From positions 165,587-229,586 of the forward strand of contig DASRFR010000049.1 of assembly GCA_035651455.1 (NCBI GenBank): DNA of 64,000 bases. Direction: 5' to 3'. The stretch's first letter is position 1; every line of letters starts with the position of its first letter. This stretch comes from DASRFR01 sp035651455 (GTDB lineage Bacteria; Acidobacteriota; Terriglobia; Terriglobales; Acidobacteriaceae). A model generated the notes under the pieces. The model did no database searches. It was not told the origin of the DNA and worked only from the letters and a program-made list of their open reading frames with translations. Position numbers and translations under genes: made by a program. Positions 1 through 8,177 of this stretch are shown one piece after another.

Positions 1-1
1 C

Positions 2-934
2 GCCCTGGCAGCCAGGCCTTACGCGCAGATGTTGACCAACGTTTTGAAGTCGCTGGTGTCGCGCGCCGAGGTTTACGATCCTGAAACTGGCGAGCCGCGG
101 CACCCCCTGCTGGCTCAGCGTCCGGAGAACAATATCCTGCTGATCGTAGTCACCGGCGACAAAGGTTTAGCGGGAGCATTCAACACCAACATTCTGAAAG
201 CGGCCTCGCGGTTCTTACTTTCGAAGGCAGGTAAAAATATCGAAATTGAGGCGATCGGCCGGAAAGGCCGCGATTTCTTCCGTCGCCGCTTTCCTGTTGC
301 TCAGCCGCGGGCGGCGGAATCGCAGGAACCTCCGCGGACCACCATCGTGGGCGAAAAAGTTGGCGTTCTGAACAAGGTGGAATACGCGCTGGCCGGCGAA
401 GTGGCGGTGCGTGTGATCCAGCGCTATAGCGATGGCGAGATCGACTCTGTGTACATCGTCTACAACGAATTCAAATCGGTGATCGCGCAGCGCCTGGTAG
501 TCGAGCAGGTGTTGCCCATTGAGGAGATTGGTACCGCGGCGGTGCGCCAGGCGGAAGGCATGACCCAGGAAGAACGCGAGCGGGCCATCGAAGCAGCCAA
601 AGGCGCCGGTGTCTCGTTGCGTCCGGCCGATACTCATGCGGCGGATGCCGAAGCGGCGAAGTTCGGTAGCGCGCAGGTTGACTATATTTACGAACAGCCC
701 CCGGGCGAATTGTTCAATGCGCTGCTTCCCAAATATGTGGGCATTCAGATTTTCCATGGATTGCTCGAGTCGGTTGCCGCCGAACACGCGGCGCGGATGA
801 CGGCGATGGATTCGGCTACCAGCAACGCAACCGACATGATCGATTCCTTGACCCTGGCCATGAACCGCGCTCGCCAGGCAAAGATTACGAAAGAGATCAT
901 CGAGATTGTCAGCGGCGCCGCGGCGTCCCAATAG
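2..934 (+). CDS. atpG: ATP synthase F1 subunit gamma (5' end outside window)
   Basis: This is the central rotor stalk of the F1 ATPase, which couples proton flow through Fo to ATP synthesis at the cytoplasmic membrane. The frame is already open at base 2 and reads ALAARPYAQM before the first internal ATG at 29. That matches the end of the N-terminal helix of gamma, so roughly 40 residues lie upstream of the window. The C-terminal signature is intact, with an ARMTAMDSATSNA-type block and a SLTLAMNRARQAKITKEI-type final helix. The segment between the Rossmann-like core (ending near VLPIEEIG) and the conserved DYIYEQP block is about 50 residues longer than in the E. coli protein. It is rich in Ala and Glu. 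The beta and epsilon genes follow directly, which confirms the call. Confidence 0.96.
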   Translation, partial: ALAARPYAQMLTNVLKSLVSRAEVYDPETGEPRHPLLAQRPENNILLIVVTGDKGLAGAFNTNILKAASRFLLSKAGKNIEIEAIGRKGRDFFRRRFPVAQPRAAESQEPPRTTIVGEKVGVLNKVEYALAGEVAVRVIQRYSDGEIDSVYIVYNEFKSVIAQRLVVEQVLPIEEIGTAAVRQAEGMTQEERERAIEAAKGAGVSLRPADTHAADAEAAKFGSAQVDYIYEQPPGELFNALLPKYVGIQIFHGLLESVAAEHAARMTAMDSATSNATDMIDSLTLAMNRARQAKITKEIIEIVSGAAASQ

Positions 935-983
935 ACCTGGTGGGCTGCGGGAACCTGAGATTTGAAGGCTGAGAACAAAAGTT

Positions 984-2432
984 ATGGCTGAAAATATTGG
1001 ACACGTAATTCAAGTGGCGGGCCCGGCAGTGGACGTGCAATTCGCCGAAGCGACCATGCCTCCCATCTATCAGGCGTTGCGCGTGGTGAGTGACGGCTTC
1101 CAGGTGCCCATGCCCATCAAGGTGATTCTCGAAGTCCAGCAGCATCTCGGGGAAGGCCGCGTGCGTTGCGTCGCCATGGAGCCTACGGACGGCATGGTGC
1201 GAGGCATGAAGGCCATCGATCTTGGCGGTCCGATTTCGGTTCCTGTCGGCCGTGGCACCCTTGGCCGCGTGATGAACGTGATCGGCGAGCCGGTCGATAA
1301 TCTCGGCCCCATCCAGTTCAAAGAGAAGATGCCGATCCATCGTCCAGCGCCGGCCTTCGATGAGCAGGCGACCACCGCGGAAATGTTTGAAACCGGCGTG
1401 AAGGTCGTTGACCTCATTCAGCCGTTTTTGAAGGGCGGCAAGATCGGCCTGTTCGGCGGCGCGGGCGTGGGCAAGACGGTTGTGATCATGGAGCTGATTA
1501 ACAACGTTGCCAAGCAGCATGGCGGTTTTTCAGTCTTTGCCGGTGTAGGTGAGCGCACGCGCGAGGGCAACGATCTCTGGCTGGAAATGTCGGAGTCGGG
1601 CGTGATTAAACCCGGGGATCCGGAAAAATCCAAAGCCGCCCTGATTTATGGGCAGATGACTGAACCGCCGGGAGCGCGTTTGCGCGTGGCGCTGACCGGA
1701 CTCACCGTGGCCGAGTTCTTTCGCGATGTCGAAGGAGCCGACACGCTGCTGTTTATCGACAACATCTTCCGCTTTACCCAGGCGGGCTCCGAGGTTTCCG
1801 CTCTCCTCGGCCGAATGCCAAGCGCCGTGGGTTATCAGCCGAACCTGGCAACGGAAATGGGCGAACTGCAGGAACGGATCACTTCTACCAAAAAGGGATC
1901 AGTCACATCGGTGCAGGCCATCTACGTTCCCGCCGACGACTTGACCGACCCCGCTCCGGCCACGACTTTCGCTCACCTCGACGCAACCACCGTGCTCTCG
2001 CGCGCCTTGACGGAAATCGGAATCTATCCCGCCGTCGATCCGCTGGCGTCAACGTCTCGCATTCTCGACCCTCGCATCGTGGGCCAGGAACACTACGACG
2101 TTGCCCAATCGGTGAAGAAGACGCTGCAAACTTACAAGGATCTGCAGGACATTATTGCGATTCTCGGCATTGACGAGTTGAGTGAAGACCAGAAGCTGGT
2201 GGTAGCTCGCGCGCGGAAGATTCAGCGCTTCCTGTCGCAACCATTCCACGTGGCCGAGCAGTTCACCGGTTCACCGGGGCGCTACGTGAAGGTGGCCGAC
2301 ACCGTGAAAGGCTTCAAGGAGATTGTCGAAGGCAAGCACGACGATATACCCGAGCAGGCTTTCTACATGAAGGGCACCATCGACGAGGTGCTCGAAGCCG
2401 CGCAGAAGTTGAAGACCGCGGCCGCCGCTTAG
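984..2432 (+). CDS. atpD: ATP synthase F1 subunit beta
   Basis: This is the catalytic subunit of the F-type ATP synthase, 482 aa and close to the usual length. The Walker A loop GGAGVGKT is at residues 158-165. The catalytic glutamate sits in GERTREG (E190). A Walker-B-like LLFIDNIFRF stretch is near residue 256, and the DDLTDPAPAT and LDATTVLSR motifs of beta subunits follow. The start at 984 gives the standard AENIGHVIQVAGPAVDVQF N-terminus. The gene lies 49 bp after atpG and 65 bp before atpC, as expected in an atp operon. Nothing unusual is seen in the active-site residues. Confidence 0.98.
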   Translation: MAENIGHVIQVAGPAVDVQFAEATMPPIYQALRVVSDGFQVPMPIKVILEVQQHLGEGRVRCVAMEPTDGMVRGMKAIDLGGPISVPVGRGTLGRVMNVIGEPVDNLGPIQFKEKMPIHRPAPAFDEQATTAEMFETGVKVVDLIQPFLKGGKIGLFGGAGVGKTVVIMELINNVAKQHGGFSVFAGVGERTREGNDLWLEMSESGVIKPGDPEKSKAALIYGQMTEPPGARLRVALTGLTVAEFFRDVEGADTLLFIDNIFRFTQAGSEVSALLGRMPSAVGYQPNLATEMGELQERITSTKKGSVTSVQAIYVPADDLTDPAPATTFAHLDATTVLSRALTEIGIYPAVDPLASTSRILDPRIVGQEHYDVAQSVKKTLQTYKDLQDIIAILGIDELSEDQKLVVARARKIQRFLSQPFHVAEQFTGSPGRYVKVADTVKGFKEIVEGKHDDIPEQAFYMKGTIDEVLEAAQKLKTAAAA

Positions 2433-2497
2433 GACATACTTCAGATTTGACGTGCTTATTTGCGGTATCCGCTGAAAGCTGCATTTAGAGAAATTTC

Positions 2498-2905
2498 TTG
2501 CCCGACACTTTCAAACTCGAGATCGTCACCCCGGAAAAAATGGTGGTGAACGATGCCGCGGAAGAGATGCAGCTTCCCGGCAAGAACGGCTACCTGGGAA
2601 TTCTGCCCGGGCACGCGCCGCTGATTACCGAGTTGGCGGTGGGAGAAATCAGCTACCGTAATAACGGGTACACGCATCATCTCGCGGTAGCCTGGGGCTT
2701 TGCCGAGGTCCTTCCCGACAAGGTCAAAGTACTGGCGGAGACCTGCGAACCCGCCGACCAGATCGATGTTACCCGGGCAGAGAAGGCCAGGGAGCGGGCA
2801 GAGCAGCACTTGACCAGCGGGGATCCGAATACCGACTATTCGCGGGCTGAGTCTGCGCTGAAGAAGGCCGAAACCCGCCTTGATGTAGCCAAAAAGCAGA
2901 AGTAG
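2498..2905 (+). CDS. atpC: ATP synthase F1 subunit epsilon
   Basis: This is the regulatory epsilon subunit of F1, 135 aa. It has an N-terminal beta-sandwich domain with the family block GKNGYLGILPGHAPLI, followed by a charged C-terminal helical hairpin (about residues 88-135, rich in Glu, Arg and Lys). The best start is a TTG at 2498, giving the canonical MPDTFKLEIVTPE opening. No ATG lies nearby in frame, and the ribosome binding site is weak. It is the last atp gene here. A convergent gene ends 51 bp further on. Confidence 0.95.
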   Translation: MPDTFKLEIVTPEKMVVNDAAEEMQLPGKNGYLGILPGHAPLITELAVGEISYRNNGYTHHLAVAWGFAEVLPDKVKVLAETCEPADQIDVTRAEKARERAEQHLTSGDPNTDYSRAESALKKAETRLDVAKKQK

Positions 2906-2956
2906 CACGCGACTCTTCGGGCGTTCCCATACTGAACGCGAGAGCGCTCCCGCTTC

Positions 2957-3439
2957 TCAGGCGCTAACCTTTGCCGAGTAGTACTCCCAGCGCGTCAGTA
3001 GCGAATCGACCGACAACGCTCCTGAGCCGAACACTATTAACGCAAAGGCAATCACCAGCGCCAGTAAGTGGTACTCGAACCCTTCGCCTTTCTGCGTGCC
3101 TCCCCAGTTCATGAAGAAGCCCACATGGCGATGCACTATGGCGACCGCAACCAGCATGTTGCAGGCAATCCCGAATGCCGCGATCCTCCCCAGAAAGCCG
3201 AGGATGAGTCCCATGCCGCCGAAGAACTCCGCCACGATCGCCAGGAAGGCGAAAGGCGCCGGAATGCCGAGCTGGTGGGTAAAGAAGCCCATGGTTCCGG
3301 AAAAGCCGTATCCGCCAAACCAGCCGAGCATCTTCTGTGCGCCGTGCGCGAAGAAAACTATCCCGAACACCAGCCGCATGACCGCTATTGTGTAGTTGGA
3401 CGGATCTGTCCTAAGAATTTTTCGCATGACTTGCTCCAT
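2957..3439 (-). CDS. DoxX family membrane protein
   Basis: This 160-aa protein has about four hydrophobic segments (around residues 17-36, 62-85, 87-107 and 124-146) and matches the DoxX fold. Family hallmarks are the RLVFGIVFFAHGAQKMLGWFGG opening and the EFFGGMGLILG helix. DoxX proteins are associated with quinone, thiol or redox homeostasis at the membrane; the exact reaction is not established. Its start overlaps the end of the upstream MarR gene (by 29 bp with this start, or 17 bp if the Met at codon 5 is used). The two are therefore almost certainly co-transcribed, with the MarR protein as the likely regulator. Confidence 0.9.
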   Translation of the reverse strand: MEQVMRKILRTDPSNYTIAVMRLVFGIVFFAHGAQKMLGWFGGYGFSGTMGFFTHQLGIPAPFAFLAIVAEFFGGMGLILGFLGRIAAFGIACNMLVAVAIVHRHVGFFMNWGGTQKGEGFEYHLLALVIAFALIVFGSGALSVDSLLTRWEYYSAKVSA

Positions 3440-3890
3440 GTGTGGAAGTCGTGGCCTCTGCAGATTTCCCCACTCTTTTGAGAAGGGTTATTAAGGTCTG
3501 CCGCTCGGCCGGGGAGAGGGCGCTGACTGCCGCTTCCATGTCGTGTTCATGAATGCGAAACGCCGCCTCGATCAGGTTCTTACCTTTGGGAGTGAGGTGC
3601 ACGATGCGTGCGCGCCGATCTTCAGGATTGTCCGCCCTGCGCACCAGCCCCTTGCCGGCCAGCCGATCGATGGCCGCGGTGGCTGATCCGCTGGTAAGCG
3701 AAACCTTCGCCCCCAGGGCGTTAACCGGGAGCGGCCCTTTGTGCAGCAGGATCTCCAGCACCGCGAAATCCGAGAAACACAGTCCGGTGTTGGCGATGCT
3801 GGGCATGGCTTTCCGGTTCAGCGCCTGGTACGCCTTCATTAAGACCAGCCAGACGTGAACCCCTCTTGTATCCTGATTTCGATTTGCCAT
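3411..3890 (-). CDS. MarR family transcriptional regulator
   Basis: This is a winged-helix regulator of about 159 aa. It has the usual MarR layout: an N-terminal dimerisation helix, an HTH around GPLPVNALGAKVSLTSGSATAAIDRL, and a wing with GLVRRADNPEDRRARIVHLT. The start at 3890 gives MANRNQDTRG. An in-frame Met 27 codons upstream would run through the operator and is less likely. A 14-bp perfect inverted repeat lies 27-40 bp upstream of the start codon, which fits autoregulation. The DoxX gene overlaps its 3' end and is the probable target. MarR-DoxX pairs in other bacteria often answer to electrophiles, quinones or oxidants, but the ligand here is unknown. Confidence 0.9.
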   Translation of the reverse strand: MANRNQDTRGVHVWLVLMKAYQALNRKAMPSIANTGLCFSDFAVLEILLHKGPLPVNALGAKVSLTSGSATAAIDRLAGKGLVRRADNPEDRRARIVHLTPKGKNLIEAAFRIHEHDMEAAVSALSPAERQTLITLLKRVGKSAEATTSTHGASHAKNS

Positions 3891-3916
3891 GTTTGTCAGA
3901 CTTCGCGCATAAAGAT

Positions 3917-3930
3917 TCTTGACATCAAGA
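3917..3930. promoter_or_regulatory. MarR-type palindromic operator
   Basis: The sequence TCTTGA-CA-TCAAGA is a perfect 6-bp inverted repeat with a 2-bp spacer. It lies just upstream of the MarR start codon at 3890. Its form resembles known MarR/OhrR-type boxes, so it is inferred to be the autoregulatory operator of the MarR-DoxX pair. Confidence 0.6.
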
Positions 3931-3939
3931 TAAAGATGC

Positions 3940-3968
3940 AAAAAAAAATCCGCCGGCTTCCCGGCGGA
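3940..3968 (-). terminator. Rho-independent terminator of the GYRDG-repeat gene
   Basis: A perfect 8-bp stem (TCCGCCGG / CCGGCGGA) with a CTTC loop occupies 3949-3968 and is followed on the minus strand by nine T residues (A-tract 3940-3948). It lies 58 bp past the stop of the minus-strand gene ending at 4027. It would also separate that gene from the MarR promoter. Confidence 0.85.
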
Positions 3969-4026
3969 CAATGTGGTATTCCCTACGGCCTAAGCCGCGA
4001 GAACGGTGTCAGGCGTTGCTGAAGTT

Positions 4027-4683
4027 CTAGTACCGCCTTCCAAACGCGGAGGCGTACCCATCGCGGTATCCGCTGGCATATTGCGATTTATAGGCGCTCT
4101 TGCTGCCGTACTCGCTGCGATAGCCGTGATCTCCGTCATCGTACCGGCCGCGCGGATTGGGGTTATAAGGCTTGCCGTTGGCAAGGTCCTCGCGGGCTAC
4201 CGACGAGCCATCCCGATATCCCACGCTGTAACCGGTGTTGCCGCCATACCAGCGCGGGTTATTGTTGACGCGTACGCGGTACGGTGGCTGGCCCGGGTAG
4301 TAGGCGTCGTCGTCGTAATCCTCGCCTTGCACGCGCTGAAAGCCCGCCCGAAACCCGTCACGGTAGCCATCACGATATCCGTCGCGGAAAGCGCCAAAGG
4401 GTCCCATCCACGACTCGTAGCCGTTGCTGGCATTGCGCCACTCTTCGCTGCGGAAGTCGTCGGGATCGTTCTCGCGGCCCTCGTGACGTCCTTTCCGCAG
4501 GCCATCTCGATAGCCGTTCTGGTAGCCGTAGTCGTGCGCTTGCCGCGGATTCGCCCGCGAGGAAGCGTATGGCCCGTAGTCGTCATCGTCGCGCTGCGCC
4601 ACAGCAAGCGAACTGAAACCCACCGCTACCGCCAGCGCCAAAATTGCCAATCCCAATCGCCTGTACAGGCACCTGCTGGTCAT
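4027..4683 (-). CDS. Exported GYRDG-repeat protein of unknown function
   Basis: This is a protein of about 218 aa starting MTSRCLYRR, preceded by a good ribosome site (GGAGGTGAAT). Residues about 8-28 form a signal peptide ending in SLAVAQ. The mature part is very rich in Tyr, Gly, Arg and Asp. It carries repeated YxxGYRDG-type units: a pair separated by a KGRHEGREN spacer, a triple RDGYRDGYRDGFRAGF, then two more near the C-terminus. The regular spacing suggests a repetitive, possibly amphipathic, surface or periplasmic structure. No enzymatic motif is seen. I do not recognise a characterised family. It is a single-gene unit with its own terminator. Confidence 0.75.
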   Translation of the reverse strand: MTSRCLYRRLGLAILALAVAVGFSSLAVAQRDDDDYGPYASSRANPRQAHDYGYQNGYRDGLRKGRHEGRENDPDDFRSEEWRNASNGYESWMGPFGAFRDGYRDGYRDGFRAGFQRVQGEDYDDDAYYPGQPPYRVRVNNNPRWYGGNTGYSVGYRDGSSVAREDLANGKPYNPNPRGRYDDGDHGYRSEYGSKSAYKSQYASGYRDGYASAFGRRY

Positions 4684-5090
4684 ATTCACCTCCGACCGGG
4701 AGCATCCATCCTCACCGCCAGACCTCCAGAACAGGTCGGGTGCCGGCCCGGTGTTCTTGAGAAATGGGATGCCTTGTTGTTCCTGCCGTGCTGCCAACTA
4801 TATTTCTGAAGCAGAGCGCGACTTTTCGAGTGGCTTGGTGTTGCCGCGGAGTTGCTCGTGCTGGCCGCACCGGGGAAGAGCGAGCAACAGGTTGCGACCG
4901 CCGCAGGTCACGAATCGAGCCCGGCACGCGGCTGCTGCAACCCTTGCGGCGTGCGCACACACCGTGGTTTCCCTCCTCCTCCGTAACCCTTCACCATTAC
5001 CTTTGCCCGGCTCTTTTCGAATCGGCATCCGCCTTTCTGCTACACTGCAAATTCTTGATAGTAAAAGTAGTTGCTTCCGGAGATCGCGGC
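4684..5090. other. Intergenic region between divergent genes
   Basis: About 407 bp separate the minus-strand GYRDG-repeat gene from the dehydrogenase at 5091. An open frame from 4764 runs into the dehydrogenase, but its translation has no recognisable domain and looks like fortuitous read-through. The region must hold two divergent promoters. None is clear enough to place. Confidence 0.5.
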
Positions 5091-5939
5091 ATGGAAATCA
5101 GGCGGATCGGGGTGGTCGGCGCGGGCACTATGGGCAATGGCATTGCTCACGTGTTCGCCAGCGGCGGCTATGAAGTGGCTTTGTGCGATGTGGACCAGAA
5201 GTTTGTTGACCGCGCCCTGCAGACCATCAGCAAGAACCTGGACCGCGAGGTTGCGAAGAACAAAATCAGCGCCAGTGATAAGCAATCGGCGCTGGCGCGC
5301 ATTCAGCCGGTCATCGATCGAAAGACGATGAACAATTGCGATTTTGTCGTGGAAGCGGCGACGGAAAAGTTTGCCATCAAGGCGGAAATTTTCCGCGACC
5401 TTGACCGGATCTGCCGTCCGGAGATCATCATGGCTTCGAATACCTCGTCGATCTCGATTACCAAGCTCGGAGCTCTTACCCAGCGCGCCGACAAAATCAT
5501 CGGGATGCATTTCTTTAATCCCGTGCCGGTCATGAAGCTCATCGAAGTGATTCGCGGTTTGGCAACATCGCAGACCACCTTTGACACAGTGCGCGATCTG
5601 GCGAGCAAGGTAGGCAAGACTCCGGTCGAGGTAAACGATGCTCCGGGCTTCGTTTCCAACCGGGTATTGATGCCCCTGCTCAACGAGGCCATGTATACCG
5701 TCATGGAAGGTGTGGCCACGCCGCAGGCGATCGACGAAGTCTTTAAACTGGGTATGGCGCACCCCATGGGCCCATTAACCCTGGCGGATTTTATCGGCCT
5801 GGATGTATGCCTCGATATCATGCGCGTGCTGCACGAGGGTCTTGGCGATCCGAAATATCGTCCTTGCCCCCTGCTGATCAAGATGGTGGATGCCGGATGG
5901 CTGGGAAGAAAGAGTGGCAAGGGATTTTACGCATACTAG
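5091..5939 (+). CDS. 3-hydroxybutyryl-CoA dehydrogenase
   Basis: This 282-aa NAD-dependent enzyme oxidises 3-hydroxyacyl-CoA to 3-oxoacyl-CoA, or does the reverse, in short-chain fatty acid or butanoate metabolism. The Rossmann motif GVVGAGTMGNGIA is at residues 7-19. The catalytic His-Glu region is seen as MHFFNPVPVMKLIEVI. The C-terminal dimerisation domain carries DAPGFVSNRVLMPLLNEA and ends in SGKGFYAY. The start at 5091 is chosen because it puts MEIRRIGVVGAGTMG at the N-terminus with CGGAGA just upstream. The longer open frame adds 109 residues without similarity. No partner beta-oxidation genes are adjacent. Confidence 0.93.
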   Translation: MEIRRIGVVGAGTMGNGIAHVFASGGYEVALCDVDQKFVDRALQTISKNLDREVAKNKISASDKQSALARIQPVIDRKTMNNCDFVVEAATEKFAIKAEIFRDLDRICRPEIIMASNTSSISITKLGALTQRADKIIGMHFFNPVPVMKLIEVIRGLATSQTTFDTVRDLASKVGKTPVEVNDAPGFVSNRVLMPLLNEAMYTVMEGVATPQAIDEVFKLGMAHPMGPLTLADFIGLDVCLDIMRVLHEGLGDPKYRPCPLLIKMVDAGWLGRKSGKGFYAY

Positions 5940-5972
5940 TGGCAGCCGCTGAACTCGAGCGCCGGACAAAAT

Positions 5973-6350
5973 ATGACTACCGTATGGGGCCGCGTCGAAC
6001 CCGAAGAGCATAGCGAGAGGCCGCGCGATTTCTTTTTCTATCTTTGCGCGGTGATTGCGGGCGTGGCTGCGGGATCGATCGACGTCAAAGTAGGCGACCT
6101 GCTATTCACCGCTTTGCTGGTGCTTGCGCCGTGCATGGTGCTCGGAGCCATACGTCCAGAACGGCCCTGGCGCTGGGTAGTTCTGGTTGCCATGGGAGTG
6201 CCCATCGTCGATTTCTTCGCCTATGTCTTGTTTGGACGTAAACCCTATGAAGGCGAGACCTATGGCGCTCTCCTGATCTTCTTGCCGGGCATAGCCGGCG
6301 CTTACGGAGGATCATTTGGTCGCAGGGTCGTCAATAATCTGCTGACGTAG
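5973..6350 (+). CDS. Hypothetical membrane protein
   Basis: This 125-aa protein has about four hydrophobic segments (around residues 20-38, 42-60, 66-86 and 97-115) after a charged N-terminus. It has no family motif that I recognise. It begins 33 bp after the dehydrogenase stop on the same strand, so the two may share a transcript. It was probably real in the common ancestor of related genomes because it fills the gap with good coding character, but its function is open. Confidence 0.65.
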   Translation: MTTVWGRVEPEEHSERPRDFFFYLCAVIAGVAAGSIDVKVGDLLFTALLVLAPCMVLGAIRPERPWRWVVLVAMGVPIVDFFAYVLFGRKPYEGETYGALLIFLPGIAGAYGGSFGRRVVNNLLT

Positions 6351-6434
6351 TTGGTCCCGCCTTACGCACCCAGGTTCCACACGACCAAAAGATACTCGCG
6401 GTTCCACAGCGGCCCGGAGTATCCTGACGGAAAG

Positions 6435-7238
6435 ATGGGAGTCTCTGTCTCAGTGCTCGCCAGCGGCAGCCGTGGCAACAGCACCATGGTGTGCAGCGGG
6501 TCCACGCGCATCCTCGTGGACGCCGGCATCTCCTGCCGCGAGACGTTCCGGCGCATCAAGCAGCTAGGTGAAGATCCATGCCGGCTCTCCGCGATTCTCA
6601 TCACCCATGAGCACAGCGACCACATTTATGGGTTGCAGACCCTGTCGAAGAAGCTGAACGTGCCAATCTTTATGACCGGCTCCACGCATCACGCATGGAC
6701 GCGAGCCTTGCGCGACGACAATGGCGAACTGCCGAAAATCAGCCGCCTGGAACTGTTCGCTTCCGGCAAGCGCTTTCAAATCGGCGACATCGAAGTTACG
6801 CCCTTTACTATCCCGCACGACGCCATCGATCCTGTTGGATTTACGTTTCGTGCGGAGGGCACCAAGATCGCCGTCGCCACCGACCTCGGCTACATGCCGC
6901 CGAATGTGCGCGACCACTTGCGCAGTTGCGATGTGCTGGTGATTGAGTCCAATCACGACATCGAACTCTTGCGCAACGGTCCATATCCCTGGTCGGTGAA
7001 ACAGCGCGTCGGCAGTCTGACGGGTCACCTGTCCAACGATAAACTCGCAGAATTCCTCTCCAAGCATTATGATGGGGAAGCAGCATACGTTGTGTTGGCG
7101 CATCTGAGCGAGCAAAACAACCATCCTGAAATTGCCCGGGGAGTAGCGGAGAGAGCTTTGGGTCCTCGGCAAACGCTGCTCAGAAATCGCGTGATGCTGG
7201 CTTCGCAGTCCATACCCATGGATCCGATTCGACTGTAG
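6435..7238 (+). CDS. MBL-fold metallohydrolase, YycJ/WalJ type
   Basis: This 267-aa metallo-beta-lactamase-fold protein has the metal-binding HEHSDH motif at residues 58-63. Further His/Asp ligands sit in IPHDAIDPVGF and ATDLGYM, and a late LAHLSEQNNHP block is typical of the YycJ/WalJ family. That family is linked to 5'-exonuclease activity in mismatch repair and, in Firmicutes, to the WalKR operon. The start at 6435 gives MGVSVSVLASGSRGNS, the family N-terminus. The preceding 28 in-frame codons look non-coding. The next gene starts 6 bp after its stop, so the two are probably co-transcribed. Confidence 0.88.
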   Translation: MGVSVSVLASGSRGNSTMVCSGSTRILVDAGISCRETFRRIKQLGEDPCRLSAILITHEHSDHIYGLQTLSKKLNVPIFMTGSTHHAWTRALRDDNGELPKISRLELFASGKRFQIGDIEVTPFTIPHDAIDPVGFTFRAEGTKIAVATDLGYMPPNVRDHLRSCDVLVIESNHDIELLRNGPYPWSVKQRVGSLTGHLSNDKLAEFLSKHYDGEAAYVVLAHLSEQNNHPEIARGVAERALGPRQTLLRNRVMLASQSIPMDPIRL

Positions 7239-7244
7239 TCTCGT

Positions 7245-7685
7245 ATGAGTCAGTGCATTGACCCCGTCGTGGGCAAAATTCTTGCCGGATGGCGTTACGA
7301 CATCTCCGGGCTTGCACCCGAGATGCGTGGCGACTACGAGCAGCACCTGCTGGATTGCGCCCATTGCCACAGCCGCCAGCAACTCCATCGCACCATTGAC
7401 GTTTCTCTCATAGTGCTGGCTTCACTGTCCGCGGGAGTGTTTCTTCTCGCGTTCGGCGTCATCCGCCATTTCGGTCCGCGCCACGCCTTCTGGCTTGAGA
7501 TCGCCGCGCTCGCCGGTTTCGCGCTATCGGCGCTGATATGGCTGGCGGTTGCCGTAGCGACTCCCGCGCCCATGGCGGTAGTGGACGTGGCAAAACTTGG
7601 GGCGCGGCACGTGCACGATCGTTTGCCGCCGGAAATCCGCGAACGCCTGCCGGAAGATTTGCGGCTGAAGATTACCGGCTCATAA
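7245..7685 (+). CDS. Zinc-finger-like membrane protein (anti-sigma-like)
   Basis: This 146-aa protein has an N-terminal HLLDCAHCHSR segment that matches the HxxxCxxC core of zinc-finger anti-sigma domains. Two membrane helices follow (about residues 52-72 and 80-105), then a C-terminal tail with no known motif. An anti-sigma-like cytoplasmic zinc finger on a membrane anchor is the simplest reading. No sigma factor gene is adjacent, so a regulatory role is only inferred. It sits 6 bp downstream of the WalJ-like gene. Confidence 0.7.
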   Translation: MSQCIDPVVGKILAGWRYDISGLAPEMRGDYEQHLLDCAHCHSRQQLHRTIDVSLIVLASLSAGVFLLAFGVIRHFGPRHAFWLEIAALAGFALSALIWLAVAVATPAPMAVVDVAKLGARHVHDRLPPEIRERLPEDLRLKITGS

Positions 7686-7771
7686 TTGCTGGTTCTCCGG
7701 CAGACTCAGCCGCGGATTTCGACTATGGTGGAGCCTGCATCTTTCGCCCGGGCTGCGCATCTCAGACCTGA

Positions 7772-8113
7772 ATGGCGCATGTGACCAAAGCAGTGACCAT
7801 TTTCGTGCTGTTGGCCGCGTTTTCGGCAACGCTGGACGCGCAGCCGCTCCATGGCAGCAGGACACCGCTCTTGCCCTGTCACAGACATGGGCAGCACTCT
7901 CGCCTGCCCAGGCGCGCCACTCACACCTGCTGCCAAACCAGCCCCGAATCGGCGATTGTGCGATCGCCAATGGTTCCGCGGGATTCAACTCCCGGGATTT
8001 CGGGTTTTGTGCAGCATTTCTGGCATGCGAATACCCTGCCTGCGGCTTTCCGCGTTCGAATCGAGCCCGCTCCGCTCCCTAGTCCGCCTACGCTCCTGCC
8101 TCTATTGATCTGA
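7772..8113 (+). CDS. Small exported Cys/His-rich protein
   Basis: This is a 113-aa product with a clear N-terminal signal peptide (hydrophobic residues about 7-20, ending TLDAQ). Cysteines and histidines follow in a CHRHGQH cluster and a TCC motif. The rest is Pro/Ser-rich with no recognised fold. The gene precedes a protein whose mature N-terminus is Met/His-rich. A joint role in metal (perhaps copper) handling is therefore plausible, but this is inference only. Coding potential is modest and a spurious ORF is possible. Confidence 0.5.
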   Translation: MAHVTKAVTIFVLLAAFSATLDAQPLHGSRTPLLPCHRHGQHSRLPRRATHTCCQTSPESAIVRSPMVPRDSTPGISGFVQHFWHANTLPAAFRVRIEPAPLPSPPTLLPLLI

Positions 8114-8177
8114 TGCCTTGCGCGGTGTCTCCCTGCTGCGCTGGCGCGCAGCCATGTGAACAACGAGTGAGACGGCG

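Noticed and set aside
2921..2939. Hairpin GCGTTC...GAACGC after atpC as terminator
   Set aside because: The stem is only six pairs and no T tract follows.
4764..5090. N-terminal extension of the 3-hydroxybutyryl-CoA dehydrogenase frame
   Set aside because: The extra 109 residues have no similarity, and the family N-terminus begins at 5091 with a ribosome site.
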